From: CAVWQV01 sp963757115
GTDB lineage: Bacteria; Pseudomonadota; Alphaproteobacteria; Acetobacterales; Acetobacteraceae
DNA length: 64,000 nucleotides
Assembly (NCBI GenBank): GCA_963757115.1
Contig: CAVWQV010000010.1
Location: 1-64,000 of the forward strand
Direction: 5' to 3'
Shown here: piece by piece, positions 1 through 9,361 of the stretch
Numbering within the stretch: position 1 is the first letter of the stretch
Layout of the letters: every line of letters starts with the position of its first letter
Notes under the pieces: generated by a model
What the model saw: the letters and a program-made list of their open reading frames with translations, nothing else
The model's database searches: none
What the model was told of the DNA's origin: nothing
Position numbers and translations under genes: made by a program

Positions 1-2003
1 TGATCGCCCAGTTCGAGCAGTACATCAAGCTCAACAAGAAGATCGCGCCCGAGGTGCTGGTCTCCCTGAACCAGATCGAACAGCCGTCCAAGCTCGCCGA
101 CACGGTCGCGAGCCACTTGTCGCTGAAGATCGCCGAGAAGCAGGAACTGCTCGAGATCCCCAAGGTCGGCGAGCGGCTCGAGAAGGTGTTCGGACACATG
201 GAGTCCGAGATCGGCGTGCTGCAGGTGGAGAAGCGTATCCGCAACCGCGTCAAGCGGCAGATGGAGAAGACGCAGCGCGAGTACTACCTGAACGAGCAGC
301 TCAAGGCGATCCAGAAGGAACTCGGGGAAGGCGAGGACGGCAAGGACGAGACCGCCGAGCTCGAAGCGCGCATCAAGAAGACCAAGCTGTCCAAGGAGGC
401 GCGCGAGAAGGCGATGGCGGAGCTCAAGAAGCTCCGCACCATGAGCCCGATGAGCGCCGAGTCGACGGTGGTGCGCAACTACCTCGACTGGATGCTGTCG
501 ATCCCCTGGAAGAAGCGCAGCAAGGTGCGCAACGACGTGGTCGAGGCGGAAAAGGTGCTCGACGCCGACCATTACGGGCTTGAGAAGGTGAAGGAGCGCA
601 TCCTCGAGTACCTGGCCGTGCAGTCGCGCAGTCCGAAGATCCGCGGGCCGATCCTGTGCCTGGTCGGGCCGCCCGGCGTCGGCAAGACCTCGCTCGGCAA
701 GTCGGTCGCCAAGGCTACCGGGCGGAATTTCGTCCGCATGTCATTGGGCGGCGTACGTGACGAGGCGGAGATCCGCGGCCACCGGCGGACCTATATCGGC
801 TCCATGCCAGGCAAGGTCGTCCAGGGCATGAAGAAGGCCAAGACCTCCAACCCGCTGTTCCTCCTCGACGAGATCGACAAGCTCGGCGCGGACTGGCGTG
901 GCGACCCGTCTTCGGCGCTCCTGGAGGTGCTCGACCCCGAGCAGAACAGCACGTTCAACGACCATTACCTCGAGGTCGACTACGACCTGTCCGACGTGAT
1001 GTTCGTGACCACCGCCAATAGCCTGCGGATGCCGCAGCCGCTGATGGACCGCATGGAGATCATCCGCATCCCCGGCTACACGGAGGATGAGAAGGTCGAG
1101 ATCGCCAAGCGCCACCTGATCTCCAAGCAGTCGGAGGCCAACGGGCTCAAGCCGGACGAGTGGTCGCTCTCGGACGACGCCCTCCGCGACGTGATCCGCT
1201 ACTACACGCGCGAGGCGGGCGTCCGCTCGCTCGAGCGCGAGATCGCCAATCTCGCGCGCAAGGTGGTCAAGGAGATCGTCAGCAAGAAGGCCAAGAAGGT
1301 CGCGATCACTCGCAAGAACCTCGACAAGTACGCCGGCGTGCGCCGGTTCCGCTTCGGCGAGACGGAGGCGGAGGACATGGTCGGCGTCGTCACCGGCCTT
1401 GCCTGGACGGAGGTGGGCGGCGAGATCCTGACCATCGAGAGCGTGCTGCTGCCCGGCAAGGGCAACGTCAAGCACACCGGCAAGCTCGGCGATGTCATGC
1501 AGGAAAGTGTCTCGGCGGCCCTCAGCTACGTGCGGAGCCGCGCGGTGCAGTTCGGCATCAAGCCGACCGTGTTCGAGAAGCGCGACATCCACGTGCACGT
1601 GCCCGAGGGCGCGACCCCCAAGGACGGCCCGTCAGCGGGCATCGCCATGGCGACCAGCATCGTGAGCGTGCTCACCGGCATCCCGGTTCGCCGGGACGTG
1701 GCGATGACGGGCGAGATCACCCTGCGCGGCCGGGTGCTGCCGATCGGCGGGTTGAAGGAGAAGCTGCTGGCCGCGCTGCGGGCCGGGATCACGACGGTAT
1801 TCATCCCGAAAGAGAATGAGAAGGACATCGCCGAGATACCGGACAACGTGAAGAAGCACCTCAAGCTGATCCCGGTGGCCGACGTCGACGATGTGATCGC
1901 CCAGGCCCTGGTTCGCAGGCCGGAGCCGATCGAGTGGTCCGAGCCGCCCGAGCCGGTATCGCCGCCGGCACCGGAGCCAGCCGGGGCGTCCTTACCGCAC
2001 TAA
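1..2003 (+). CDS. lon: ATP-dependent protease La (Lon), 5' end outside window
   Basis: Lon degrades misfolded and regulatory proteins in the cytoplasm, using ATP to feed substrates into a proteolytic chamber. The frame is open from base 3, so the first part of the N-terminal substrate-binding domain is missing; about 666 residues remain. Visible in order: the coiled helical linker (roughly 180-480 nt), the Walker A motif GPPGVGKT near 669-692, the Walker B stretch LFLLDEID near 857-880, and the Ser-Lys protease dyad, with Ser in DGPSAG near 1632 and Lys in GGLKEK near 1755. The C-terminus has an unusual proline/glutamate-rich tail of about 25 residues. In many alphaproteobacteria lon is followed by hupB; here two tRNA genes follow directly. 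Identity is certain from the motifs. Confidence 0.98.
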   Translation, partial: IAQFEQYIKLNKKIAPEVLVSLNQIEQPSKLADTVASHLSLKIAEKQELLEIPKVGERLEKVFGHMESEIGVLQVEKRIRNRVKRQMEKTQREYYLNEQLKAIQKELGEGEDGKDETAELEARIKKTKLSKEAREKAMAELKKLRTMSPMSAESTVVRNYLDWMLSIPWKKRSKVRNDVVEAEKVLDADHYGLEKVKERILEYLAVQSRSPKIRGPILCLVGPPGVGKTSLGKSVAKATGRNFVRMSLGGVRDEAEIRGHRRTYIGSMPGKVVQGMKKAKTSNPLFLLDEIDKLGADWRGDPSSALLEVLDPEQNSTFNDHYLEVDYDLSDVMFVTTANSLRMPQPLMDRMEIIRIPGYTEDEKVEIAKRHLISKQSEANGLKPDEWSLSDDALRDVIRYYTREAGVRSLEREIANLARKVVKEIVSKKAKKVAITRKNLDKYAGVRRFRFGETEAEDMVGVVTGLAWTEVGGEILTIESVLLPGKGNVKHTGKLGDVMQESVSAALSYVRSRAVQFGIKPTVFEKRDIHVHVPEGATPKDGPSAGIAMATSIVSVLTGIPVRRDVAMTGEITLRGRVLPIGGLKEKLLAALRAGITTVFIPKENEKDIAEIPDNVKKHLKLIPVADVDDVIAQALVRRPEPIEWSEPPEPVSPPAPEPAGASLPH

Positions 2004-2014
2004 CCCTCCGCCCT

Positions 2015-2036
2015 CTCTCCCTTGCCCGGGGGAGAG
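2015..2036 (+). terminator. GC-rich hairpin after lon
   Basis: CTCTCCC at 2015-2021 pairs with GGGAGAG at 2030-2036 around an 8-base loop, starting 12 bases after the lon stop codon. No T-run follows, so this is a stem-loop that could help end lon transcription or protect its 3' end. A Rho-independent function is not shown. Confidence 0.4.
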
Positions 2037-2059
2037 GGGCGGCGGCGCCGGGCAATGGA

Positions 2060-2131
2060 GGGCGGTTAGCTCAGCGGTAGAGCGTCTCGTTTACACCGAG
2101 AGGGTCGGCGGTTCGATCCCGTCACCGCCCA
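2060..2131 (+). tRNA. tRNA-Val (anticodon TAC)
   Basis: A 72-base cloverleaf: acceptor GGGCGGT pairs fully with ACCGCCC, the D-arm contains the standard TAGCTCAGCGGTAGAGC, the anticodon stem TCTCG/CGAGA encloses the loop TTTACAC (anticodon TAC, valine GTA), and the T-loop is TTCGATC. CCA is not encoded. The next tRNA gene starts 42 bases downstream. Confidence 0.97.
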
Positions 2132-2173
2132 TTGAGCCCCCCCGGCCGTGCGTCTTAAACGCTGCCGCCTGCT

Positions 2174-2250
<77 letters not shown>

Positions 2251-2456
2251 GCCATGATCCACTAATGTGCGTCCAGCGAACGCGTGATCCGGCGTCGCGT
2301 GCGAGCGACCGCGTCGTGGTTCCCTGACCCCCTGGCGACGCGATGGGGTTGGGGCTAATGTGCCGCCGTTGCTGCGCTGCGATATGGCGGTGCCCGCGGG
2401 ATGGCGACACCCCGCAGGCTGGGCGCTTCCATCGAAGCGGGACGGGACGGAACCAA

Positions 2457-2822
2457 ATGCAATCAGTGCTCGCCGACTATTTCCCGATCGTGGTCTTCAT
2501 GATCATCGCCGGCGCGATCGCGGTTGCGATGATCGGCGGGTCATTGCTGGCCGGGCCGCAGAAGCCATATGCGGAGAAGCTGTCAGCCTACGAGTGCGGG
2601 TTCGAGCCGTTCGACGACGCCAGGCGGCGCTTCGACGTGCGGTACTATCTGGTCGCGATTTTGTTTATCATCTTCGACCTGGAAGTCGCGTTCCTGTTTC
2701 CCTGGGCGGTCAGCTTGTCCGACATCGGCTCGTTCGGGTTCCTCTCGATGATGGGGTTCCTGGGCGTGCTGACCGTCGGCTTCATCTACGAGTGGCGCAA
2801 GGGCGCACTTGAGTGGGAGTGA
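2457..2822 (+). CDS. nuoA: NADH-quinone oxidoreductase subunit A
   Basis: Small membrane subunit of respiratory complex I, located at the junction between the peripheral and membrane arms. The 121-residue product has three hydrophobic segments (about 10-32, 66-86 and 92-112) and the conserved loop ending in SAYECGFEPFDDARRRFDV, which holds the quinone-site cysteine. An in-frame start exists further upstream at 2343, but the Met at 2457 matches the family N-terminus. It is the first gene of the nuoA-N operon; nuoB begins 7 bases after its stop. Confidence 0.97.
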   Translation: MQSVLADYFPIVVFMIIAGAIAVAMIGGSLLAGPQKPYAEKLSAYECGFEPFDDARRRFDVRYYLVAILFIIFDLEVAFLFPWAVSLSDIGSFGFLSMMGFLGVLTVGFIYEWRKGALEWE

Positions 2823-2829
2823 TGGTGAG

Positions 2830-3394
2830 ATGAGCGCAACGGCTGCTGCGCCCGCGATCGCCTGGAACCGCGAGGCTCTGCCTCCCGGGCCGGAGCAGGA
2901 CGCGGTGGTGAAGGGCATCACCGGCGAGATTGCCGACAAGGGCTTTATCGTCGCCAACGTTGACCGGCGTCGTGAACTGGGCCCGGACCGGCAGTTTGTG
3001 GCCGATGACCTTCGGCCTGGCCTGCTGTGCTGTCGAGATGATCCACGCGTACATGCCTCGTTACGACCTCGACCGCCTGGGCGTGATCCCCCGCTCGAGC
3101 CCGCGGCAGAGCGACGTGATGATCGTTGCCGGCACGCTGACCAACAAGATGGCTCCCGCGCTGCGCAAGGTCTATGACCAGATGCCCGAGCCGCGCTGGG
3201 TGATCAGCATGGGCAGCTGCGCCAACGGTGGCGGCTACTACCATTTCTCCTACTCGGTGGTGCGCGGCTGCGATCGCATCGTGCCGGTCGACGTATACGT
3301 CCCCGGCTGCCCGCCGACGGCGGAGGCGCTGGTCTACGGCATCATGCAGCTGCAGAAAAAGATCAGGCGCACCGGGACCATCCTGCGTGGCTGA
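2830..3394 (+). CDS. nuoB: NADH-quinone oxidoreductase subunit B (one-base frameshift)
   Basis: Carries the N2 iron-sulfur cluster that hands electrons to quinone. The cluster cysteines are visible in GLACCAVEM, GSCANGG and YVPGCPPT. The first 45 residues are read in one frame and the rest in another. Removing one C near 2965 restores a continuous 187-residue protein (IVANVD then GVVNWARTGSLWPM), which matches the family length exactly. The downstream part is perfectly conserved and nuoC overlaps the stop by 8 bases, so the extra base is more likely a sequence error than a real mutation. Confidence 0.93.
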
Positions 3395-4052
3395 CCAGCC
3401 CGACGCCGCGGCCCCGGCTGCGCATCCTTTGGCGGAGGCGGTCGGCGCGCTGATCGGCGTGCTTGGGGTGCGCGTGGAAGCGGGCGAGCTGGTCGTCGAG
3501 GCGCGCGCCGACGGCATCGTCGAATTGCTGACCGCGCTGCGTGACGATCCGCGCTTCGCGTTCGAGCAACTGATGGACATCTGCGGTGTCGACTGGCCGA
3601 AGCGCGAACAACGCTTCGACGTGGTGTACAATCTGCTCTCCGTGTCGCTGAACCAGCGCGTCCGCGTGATCGTGACGACGGACGAGACGACGCCGGTTCC
3701 CTCGGTTCACGCGATCTGGCCTTGCGCGACATGGTGGGAGCGCGAAGCCTGGGACCTTTATGGGATCGTGTTCTCCGGCCAGCCGGACCTCCGCCGCATC
3801 CTGACCGACTACGGGTTCGACGGGCATCCGCTGCGCAAGGACTTTCCGCTGACCGGCTATGTCGAGGTTCGCTACGACGAGGACCAGAAGGCAGTGGTGT
3901 ACCAGCCGGTGAAGCTGACCCAGGATTGGCGCAATTTCGATTTCCTGTCGCCTTGGGACGGCGTGACCTCCCTGCCGGGCGACGAGAAGGTGCACCTCGC
4001 GCGCGGCGCGCCTGCGCCCGCGACGCGGCCCGCCGACGTCGTGAAAGGCTGA
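3387..4052 (+). CDS. nuoC: NADH-quinone oxidoreductase subunit C
   Basis: The 30-kDa-type subunit of the peripheral arm, packing against NuoD. I chose the GTG at 3387, which overlaps the nuoB stop by 8 bases and gives 221 residues, a normal length for a stand-alone NuoC. The family signature is visible: WEREAWDLYGIVFSGQPDLRR followed by the GHPLRKDFPLTGY segment. NuoC and NuoD are separate genes here, unlike the fused form in enterobacteria. Confidence 0.96.
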   Translation: MADQPDAAAPAAHPLAEAVGALIGVLGVRVEAGELVVEARADGIVELLTALRDDPRFAFEQLMDICGVDWPKREQRFDVVYNLLSVSLNQRVRVIVTTDETTPVPSVHAIWPCATWWEREAWDLYGIVFSGQPDLRRILTDYGFDGHPLRKDFPLTGYVEVRYDEDQKAVVYQPVKLTQDWRNFDFLSPWDGVTSLPGDEKVHLARGAPAPATRPADVVKG

Positions 4053-4055
4053 GCG

Positions 4056-5282
4056 ATGGGTGGGACGACGACGCGGGAGGCGCTGGTCAGCCAGGCCCCG
4101 GGCAGCCGCACGGTGGAGATCGACAGCCACGCGATCAATTTCGGGCCGCAACACCCGGCCGCGCACGGCGTGCTGCGGCTGATCCTGGAGATGGACGGGG
4201 AGGTGGTGGAGCGCGCCGACCCGCATATCGGGCTGCTGCATCGCGGCACCGAGAAGCTGATGGAGTACCGCACCTATATTCAGAACGTGCCGTATTTCGA
4301 CCGGCTCGACTACGTGTCGCCGATGTGCATGGAGCACACTTACGTTCTCGCGGTCGAGAAGCTGCTCGATATCGCGGTGCCCGAGCGCGCCCAATGGATC
4401 CGGACCTTGTTCGCCGAGATCACCCGGGTGCTGAACCACCTGCTCAATGTCACCACATACGCGCTCGACGTTGGCGCGATCACGCCGTCGCTGTGGGGCT
4501 TCGAGGAGCGCGAGAAGCTCATGGAGTTCTACGACGAAGCCTCGGGCGCGCGATTGCACGCCAACTACTATCGGCCCGGTGGGGTCCATAGCGACTTGCC
4601 GGTGGGGCTCGAGGATCGAATTGCGGCCTGGGCCGAGACGTTTCCGAAATTCGTCGACGATCTGAGCGAGTTGCTGACGGCCAACCGGATCTGGAAGCAG
4701 CGCACTGTCGACATCGGGGTCATCAGCGCCGAGGACGCGCTGGCCTGGGGGTTCAGCGGCCCGTGCCTGCGCGCATCCGGCGTGCCTTGGGATCTGCGGC
4801 GCGCGCAACCCTACGACAAATACGCCGAGGTAGAGTTCGATGTCCCAGTCGGGCGCAACGGGGATTGTTTCGACCGCTACCTCGTGCGGCTCACCGAAAT
4901 GCGTGAAAGCGTGAAAATCATCAAGCAATGCCTGGCGCAGATGAAGCCCGGTCCGGTGAAGGTGAAGGACAACAAGTTCACCCCACCGTCGCGCGGCGAG
5001 ATGAAGCGCTCGATGGAGGCGCTGATCCATCACTTCAAGCTGTTCACCGAGGGGTTCCACGTCCCGGCGGGCGCCACGTACACGGTGACGGAAAGCCCGA
5101 AGGGCGAGTTCGGCGTGTACCTGGTTGCGGACGGAACCAATCGCCCCTATCGCTGCAAGATCCGGCCAACCGGCTTTGCCTTCCTTCAGGCCGTGGAAAA
5201 GCTCGCCAAGCGGCACATGCTGGCCGACACGGTCGCGATCATCGGGTCGCTCGACGTCGTGTTCGGCGAGATCGATCGGTAG
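4056..5282 (+). CDS. nuoD: NADH-quinone oxidoreductase subunit D
   Basis: The 49-kDa-type subunit forms the quinone-binding cavity together with NuoB. The 408-residue product starts with ATG three bases after the nuoC stop. Conserved segments include INFGPQHPAAHGVLRL near residues 25-40, the paired residues HIGLLHRGTEKL, and the C-terminal ending SLDVVFGEIDR typical of the family. The reading frame is intact and the length matches bacterial NuoD. Confidence 0.98.
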   Translation: MGGTTTREALVSQAPGSRTVEIDSHAINFGPQHPAAHGVLRLILEMDGEVVERADPHIGLLHRGTEKLMEYRTYIQNVPYFDRLDYVSPMCMEHTYVLAVEKLLDIAVPERAQWIRTLFAEITRVLNHLLNVTTYALDVGAITPSLWGFEEREKLMEFYDEASGARLHANYYRPGGVHSDLPVGLEDRIAAWAETFPKFVDDLSELLTANRIWKQRTVDIGVISAEDALAWGFSGPCLRASGVPWDLRRAQPYDKYAEVEFDVPVGRNGDCFDRYLVRLTEMRESVKIIKQCLAQMKPGPVKVKDNKFTPPSRGEMKRSMEALIHHFKLFTEGFHVPAGATYTVTESPKGEFGVYLVADGTNRPYRCKIRPTGFAFLQAVEKLAKRHMLADTVAIIGSLDVVFGEIDR

Positions 5283-5290
5283 CCGCGCGC

Positions 5291-5953
5291 GTGGCGGAGG
5301 ACATCGGCGACGGCTCGATCGGGGCCGAGGTCGCGCAGCCGTCACGCTTCGCGTGGGACGAGCGGAGCCGGGCTGAGCTTGACCGGCAGATCGCGAAGTA
5401 TCCGCCGGGCAAGCAGGCGAGCGCCGTGCTGCCCGCGCTTTACATCGCGCAGAACCAGATGAAGCGGCAGACCGGCAGCGCGTGGGTGCCGCGGGTTGCG
5501 ATGGACGCCGTCGCGGATGTGCTCGGGATGCCGCCGATCCGCGTCTACGAGGTCGCCACCTTCTATCTGATGTTCAACACGACGCCGGTTGGAACGTGGC
5601 ACCTGCAGATCTGCACGACGACGCCGTGCTGGCTGCGCGGCTCGGACGAGGTGGTCGCCGCCTGCCGCGCCTTCACCGGTATCGCCGATTGGGGCGGGAC
5701 GAGTGCGGACGGTCGCTTCACGATGACCGAGGTCGAATGCCTGGGAGCCTGCGTGAACGCGCCGATGATGCAGGTGAACGACGATTTCTACGAGGACCTC
5801 GACGGCGAGCGGACGACGCAACTGCTCGAAGCCTTGCAGCGTGGCGAGCCGCCCCGCCCGGGTTCCATGAGCGGGCGGCAAACCTCGGCGCCGGAGGGCG
5901 GCCCGACGACGCTGCTCACGCTCGAGCATCTCGGGCCGCCGGCAGATGGCTGA
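5291..5953 (+). CDS. nuoE: NADH-quinone oxidoreductase subunit E
   Basis: The 24-kDa-type subunit carries the N1a [2Fe-2S] cluster next to NuoF. The four ligand cysteines are in CTTTPC and CLGAC. I start it at GTG 5291, 8 bases after the nuoD stop, giving 220 residues; the open frame extends further upstream inside nuoD without homology. The last 35 residues are an alphaproteobacterial-style extension rich in Gly, Pro and Ser. Confidence 0.95.
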   Translation: MAEDIGDGSIGAEVAQPSRFAWDERSRAELDRQIAKYPPGKQASAVLPALYIAQNQMKRQTGSAWVPRVAMDAVADVLGMPPIRVYEVATFYLMFNTTPVGTWHLQICTTTPCWLRGSDEVVAACRAFTGIADWGGTSADGRFTMTEVECLGACVNAPMMQVNDDFYEDLDGERTTQLLEALQRGEPPRPGSMSGRQTSAPEGGPTTLLTLEHLGPPADG

Positions 5954-5980
5954 GGCGGCCGTGATCGGAAGACCTGCATT

Positions 5981-7291
5981 ATGCTGAACGACAAGGACCG
6001 TATCTTCACCAATCTTTACGGCCAACACGACTGGCGACTGGCCGGCGCGCGGGCGCGTGGGGATTGGGACGACACGGCGGCGCTGCTGGCGCGCGGGCGG
6101 GACGCGATCATCGACGAGATCAAGGCATCTGGCCTGCGCGGGCGCGGCGGCGCTGGCTTTCCCACGGGCATGAAATGGTCGTTCATGCCGAAGCAGTCCG
6201 ACGGGCGCCCGGCGTATCTCATCGTCAACGCCGACGAAAGCGAGCCCGGCACCTGCAAAGACCGCGACATCATGCGCCACGACCCGCACAAGCTCGTGGA
6301 GGGATGCCTGCTCGCCTCCTTCGCGATGGGCGCGCACGCGAGCTACATCTACATCCGTGGCGAGTTCTACAACGAGGCGCGGCACCTCCAATACGCGATC
6401 GACGAGGCCTACGAAGCTGGGCTGATCGGCAAGAACGCGTGCGGCTCCGGCTGGGATTTCGACCTCTACCTGCATCGCGGCGCGGGGGCGTATATCTGCG
6501 GCGAGGAGACGGCGCTGCTCGAAAGCCTCGAGGGCAAGAAGGGATTGCCGCGACTGAAGCCGCCGTTCCCGGCGGCGGTCGGTCTTTATGGCTGCCCAAG
6601 CACGGTCAACAACGTGGAAAGCATCGCAGTCACGCCGACCATCATGCGGCGGGGTGCGGCGTGGTTCGAGCAGCTGGGTCGGCCGAAGAACTCGGGCACC
6701 AAGATCTTCTGCATCTCCGGACACGTAAACAAGCCGTGTAACGTCGAGGAAGAGCTCGGCATTCCGATGCGCGAGCTGATCGAAACCTACGCCGGAGGCG
6801 TGCGCGGCGGCTGGGACAACCTGCTCGCGGTGATTCCCGGCGGGGCATCCGTTCCACTGATCCCAAAGGACATCTGCGACACGGTGCTGATGGATTTCGA
6901 CAGCCTGCGTGACGTCAAGAGCGGCCTCGGCACCGCAGCGGTGATCGTGATGGACAAGTCGACCGACTTGATCCGCGCCATCGCCCGCCTGAGCCAGTTC
7001 TACAAGCACGAGAGCTGCGGCCAGTGCACTCCGTGCCGCGAGGGCACCGGCTGGATGATGCGGGTGATGTATCGGATGGTGCAGGGCCGCGCCGAGCCCG
7101 AGGAGATCGACACGCTCGATCAGGTCACGCGTCAGGTTGAGGGGCACACGATCTGCGCGCTCGGCGACGCGGCCGCCTGGCCGATCCAGGGCCTCATCCG
7201 GCATTTCAAGCCGCTGATGCTGGAGCGTATCGCGACCTACAAGCGCCAGCACGGGTCGCCGCGTCCCACCTTGCCGATGGCGGCGGAGTAG
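5981..7291 (+). CDS. nuoF: NADH-quinone oxidoreductase subunit F
   Basis: The 51-kDa-type subunit binds NADH and FMN and carries cluster N3. The 436-residue product shows the nucleotide-binding glycine loop GRGGAGFPTG near residue 50, the NADH-site segment NADESEPGTCKDR, and the [4Fe-4S] motif ESCGQCTPCREG with the distal Cys in HTICALGD. Frame and length are intact; nuoG begins 5 bases later. Confidence 0.98.
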   Translation: MLNDKDRIFTNLYGQHDWRLAGARARGDWDDTAALLARGRDAIIDEIKASGLRGRGGAGFPTGMKWSFMPKQSDGRPAYLIVNADESEPGTCKDRDIMRHDPHKLVEGCLLASFAMGAHASYIYIRGEFYNEARHLQYAIDEAYEAGLIGKNACGSGWDFDLYLHRGAGAYICGEETALLESLEGKKGLPRLKPPFPAAVGLYGCPSTVNNVESIAVTPTIMRRGAAWFEQLGRPKNSGTKIFCISGHVNKPCNVEEELGIPMRELIETYAGGVRGGWDNLLAVIPGGASVPLIPKDICDTVLMDFDSLRDVKSGLGTAAVIVMDKSTDLIRAIARLSQFYKHESCGQCTPCREGTGWMMRVMYRMVQGRAEPEEIDTLDQVTRQVEGHTICALGDAAAWPIQGLIRHFKPLMLERIATYKRQHGSPRPTLPMAAE

Positions 7292-7296
7292 TTTCG

Positions 7297-9357
7297 ATGG
7301 CGAAAGTCACGGTTGACGGCATCGTCGTCGAGGTGCCGAACGGATCGACGGTGCTGCAAGCCTGCGAAGCGGCGGGCAAGGAGATCCCGCGCTTTTGTTA
7401 TCATGAGCGCCTGTCGATCGCCGGCAACTGCCGCATGTGCCTGGTCGAGATCGAGCGGGCGCCGAAACCCGTCTCGTCCTGCTCGTTTCCCGTCGCCGAC
7501 AATATGGTGGTCAAGACCGACAGCCCGATGGTGCGCAACGGCCGCCGCGGCGTGATGGAATTTTTGCTCATCAATCACCCGCTCGACTGCCCGATCTGCG
7601 ACCAGGGCGGCGAGTGCGACCTGCAGGACCAGGCGCTCGGCTACGGCATGGATCATTCGCGCTTTGCCGAGAACAAGCGCGCGGTGAAGGACAAGAATTT
7701 CGGGCCGCTGGTCAAGACGGTGATGACGCGCTGCATCCATTGCACGCGCTGCATCCGGTTCATCACCGAAGTGGCCGGGGTACCCGATCTCGGCGCCACC
7801 TCGCGCGGCGAGAGCATGGAGATCACGACCTACGTCGAGAAGGCGCTGGGTTCGGAGTTGTCGGCCAACATCATCGACCTTTGCCCCGTAGGCGCGCTGA
7901 CGTCCAAGCCCTACGCCTTCGTGGCGCGCCCATGGGAGCTCAAGAAGACCGACAGCGTCGACGTGCTGGACGCGCTCGGCACGCCGATCCGCGTCGACAG
8001 CCGGGGGCCGGAGGTGCTGCGCATCCTCCCGCGGATCAACGAGGAGGTGAATGAGGAGTGGCTGGGCGACAAGTCGCGCTTCGCCCTCGACGGGTTGAAG
8101 CGGCGGCGGCTCGATCGGCCGTGGGTGCGGCGTGGCGGCAAGCTTGTCCCGGCGACCTGGGCCGAGGCGTTCGGCGCGATCGCCGAGCGTATCCAGGGTG
8201 TCGCAGGCGAGCGCGTGGGTGCGATCGCCGGCGACCTGTGCGACGCGGAAAGCATGTTGGCGCTGAAGGATCTGCTCGGGTCGCTGGGATCGGGCAATCT
8301 GGATTGCCGGCAGGACGGGGCGGCGCTCGACCCGAGCCGGCGCGACTACTACCTCTTCAACAGCTCGATCGCCGGGATCGACGAGACCGACGCCTTGCTG
8401 CTGATCGGCAGCAATCCGCGGCGAGAGGCGCCCGTGCTGAACGCGCGCATCCGCAAGCAATGGCTGCACACCACGATGCCCATCGCCTCGATCGGCCCGG
8501 CGGCTGAGCTGACGTATCAGGCGGATCATTTGGGCGATGGGCCGCAGGCGCTCACGGCGCTGCTCGACGGCACGCACGACTTCGCCGGGCGATTGCGCGA
8601 CGCGAAGAAGCCCATGGTGATCGTGGGCCAGGGGGCGTTGCGACGGCCGGACGGCGCGGCGGTGCTCGCGGCAGCTTGGAAGCTGGCTGGTGCGGTGGGT
8701 GGCCTAAGCGCGGCATGGCACGGCTTCAACGTACTGCACACGGCGGCCGCCCGGGTCGGCGCGCTCGATCTCGGCTTCGTCCCCGCGACGGGAGCGCGCG
8801 GGTTCGAGGCGATGATGGGCGGCGGGGTCGATGTGCTTTGGCTGCTCGGCGCCGACGAGTTCGACACCGCGCGGATCGGCGCGGATACGTTCGTGGTCTA
8901 CCAAGGCCATCACGGCGATCGCGGCGCGGCGCGGGCCGACGTGATCTTGCCCGGCTCGGCCTACACCGAAAAGCCGGGCACCTTCATCAGCACGGAAGGG
9001 CGCGTGCAGCGTTCCTTGTTGGGCGTGTTCCCGCCGGGCGAAGCGCGGGAGGATTGGCGCATTATCCGCGCCTTCAGCGAGGCGATCGGCCGGACGCTGC
9101 CCTATGACAGCCTGGAAGCGCTGCGGGCGCGGCTCGAGCAGGTCAACGCGGTGTTCGGCCGCGTGGGCTTCCTGCCGCGCTTCGGCACTGGCGACCCCGC
9201 CGGTCCGGCGGGCGACCCGGCAGCCCTCGACGACGCGCCGTTCGTGCCGGCCATCGCCAACTACTACCAGACCGACCCGATCAGCCGGGCTAGTCCGACC
9301 ATGGCGGCGTGCACCGAGACGTTTTACGGGACGCCGCAAGCGCTGGCGGCGGAGTAG
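7297..9357 (+). CDS. nuoG: NADH-quinone oxidoreductase subunit G
   Basis: The 75-kDa-type subunit relays electrons through three iron-sulfur clusters. At the N-terminus the [2Fe-2S] ferredoxin domain is seen in CYHERLSIAGNCRMC, followed by the N5 and N4 cluster motifs (CDQGGECDLQDQ and RCIHCTRC). The molybdopterin-oxidoreductase-like C-terminal domain fills the rest of the 686 residues. The ending IANYYQTDPISRASPTMAAC is the alphaproteobacterial form. The frame is intact. Confidence 0.98.
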   Translation: MAKVTVDGIVVEVPNGSTVLQACEAAGKEIPRFCYHERLSIAGNCRMCLVEIERAPKPVSSCSFPVADNMVVKTDSPMVRNGRRGVMEFLLINHPLDCPICDQGGECDLQDQALGYGMDHSRFAENKRAVKDKNFGPLVKTVMTRCIHCTRCIRFITEVAGVPDLGATSRGESMEITTYVEKALGSELSANIIDLCPVGALTSKPYAFVARPWELKKTDSVDVLDALGTPIRVDSRGPEVLRILPRINEEVNEEWLGDKSRFALDGLKRRRLDRPWVRRGGKLVPATWAEAFGAIAERIQGVAGERVGAIAGDLCDAESMLALKDLLGSLGSGNLDCRQDGAALDPSRRDYYLFNSSIAGIDETDALLLIGSNPRREAPVLNARIRKQWLHTTMPIASIGPAAELTYQADHLGDGPQALTALLDGTHDFAGRLRDAKKPMVIVGQGALRRPDGAAVLAAAWKLAGAVGGLSAAWHGFNVLHTAAARVGALDLGFVPATGARGFEAMMGGGVDVLWLLGADEFDTARIGADTFVVYQGHHGDRGAARADVILPGSAYTEKPGTFISTEGRVQRSLLGVFPPGEAREDWRIIRAFSEAIGRTLPYDSLEALRARLEQVNAVFGRVGFLPRFGTGDPAGPAGDPAALDDAPFVPAIANYYQTDPISRASPTMAACTETFYGTPQALAAE

Positions 9358-9361
9358 CGGG

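Noticed and set aside
3363..5345. Long open frame on the - strand (660 codons) opposite nuoC and nuoD
   Set aside because: It lies opposite fully conserved complex I genes and its translation is rich in Arg, His and Leu without motifs; it is a by-product of GC-rich codon use.
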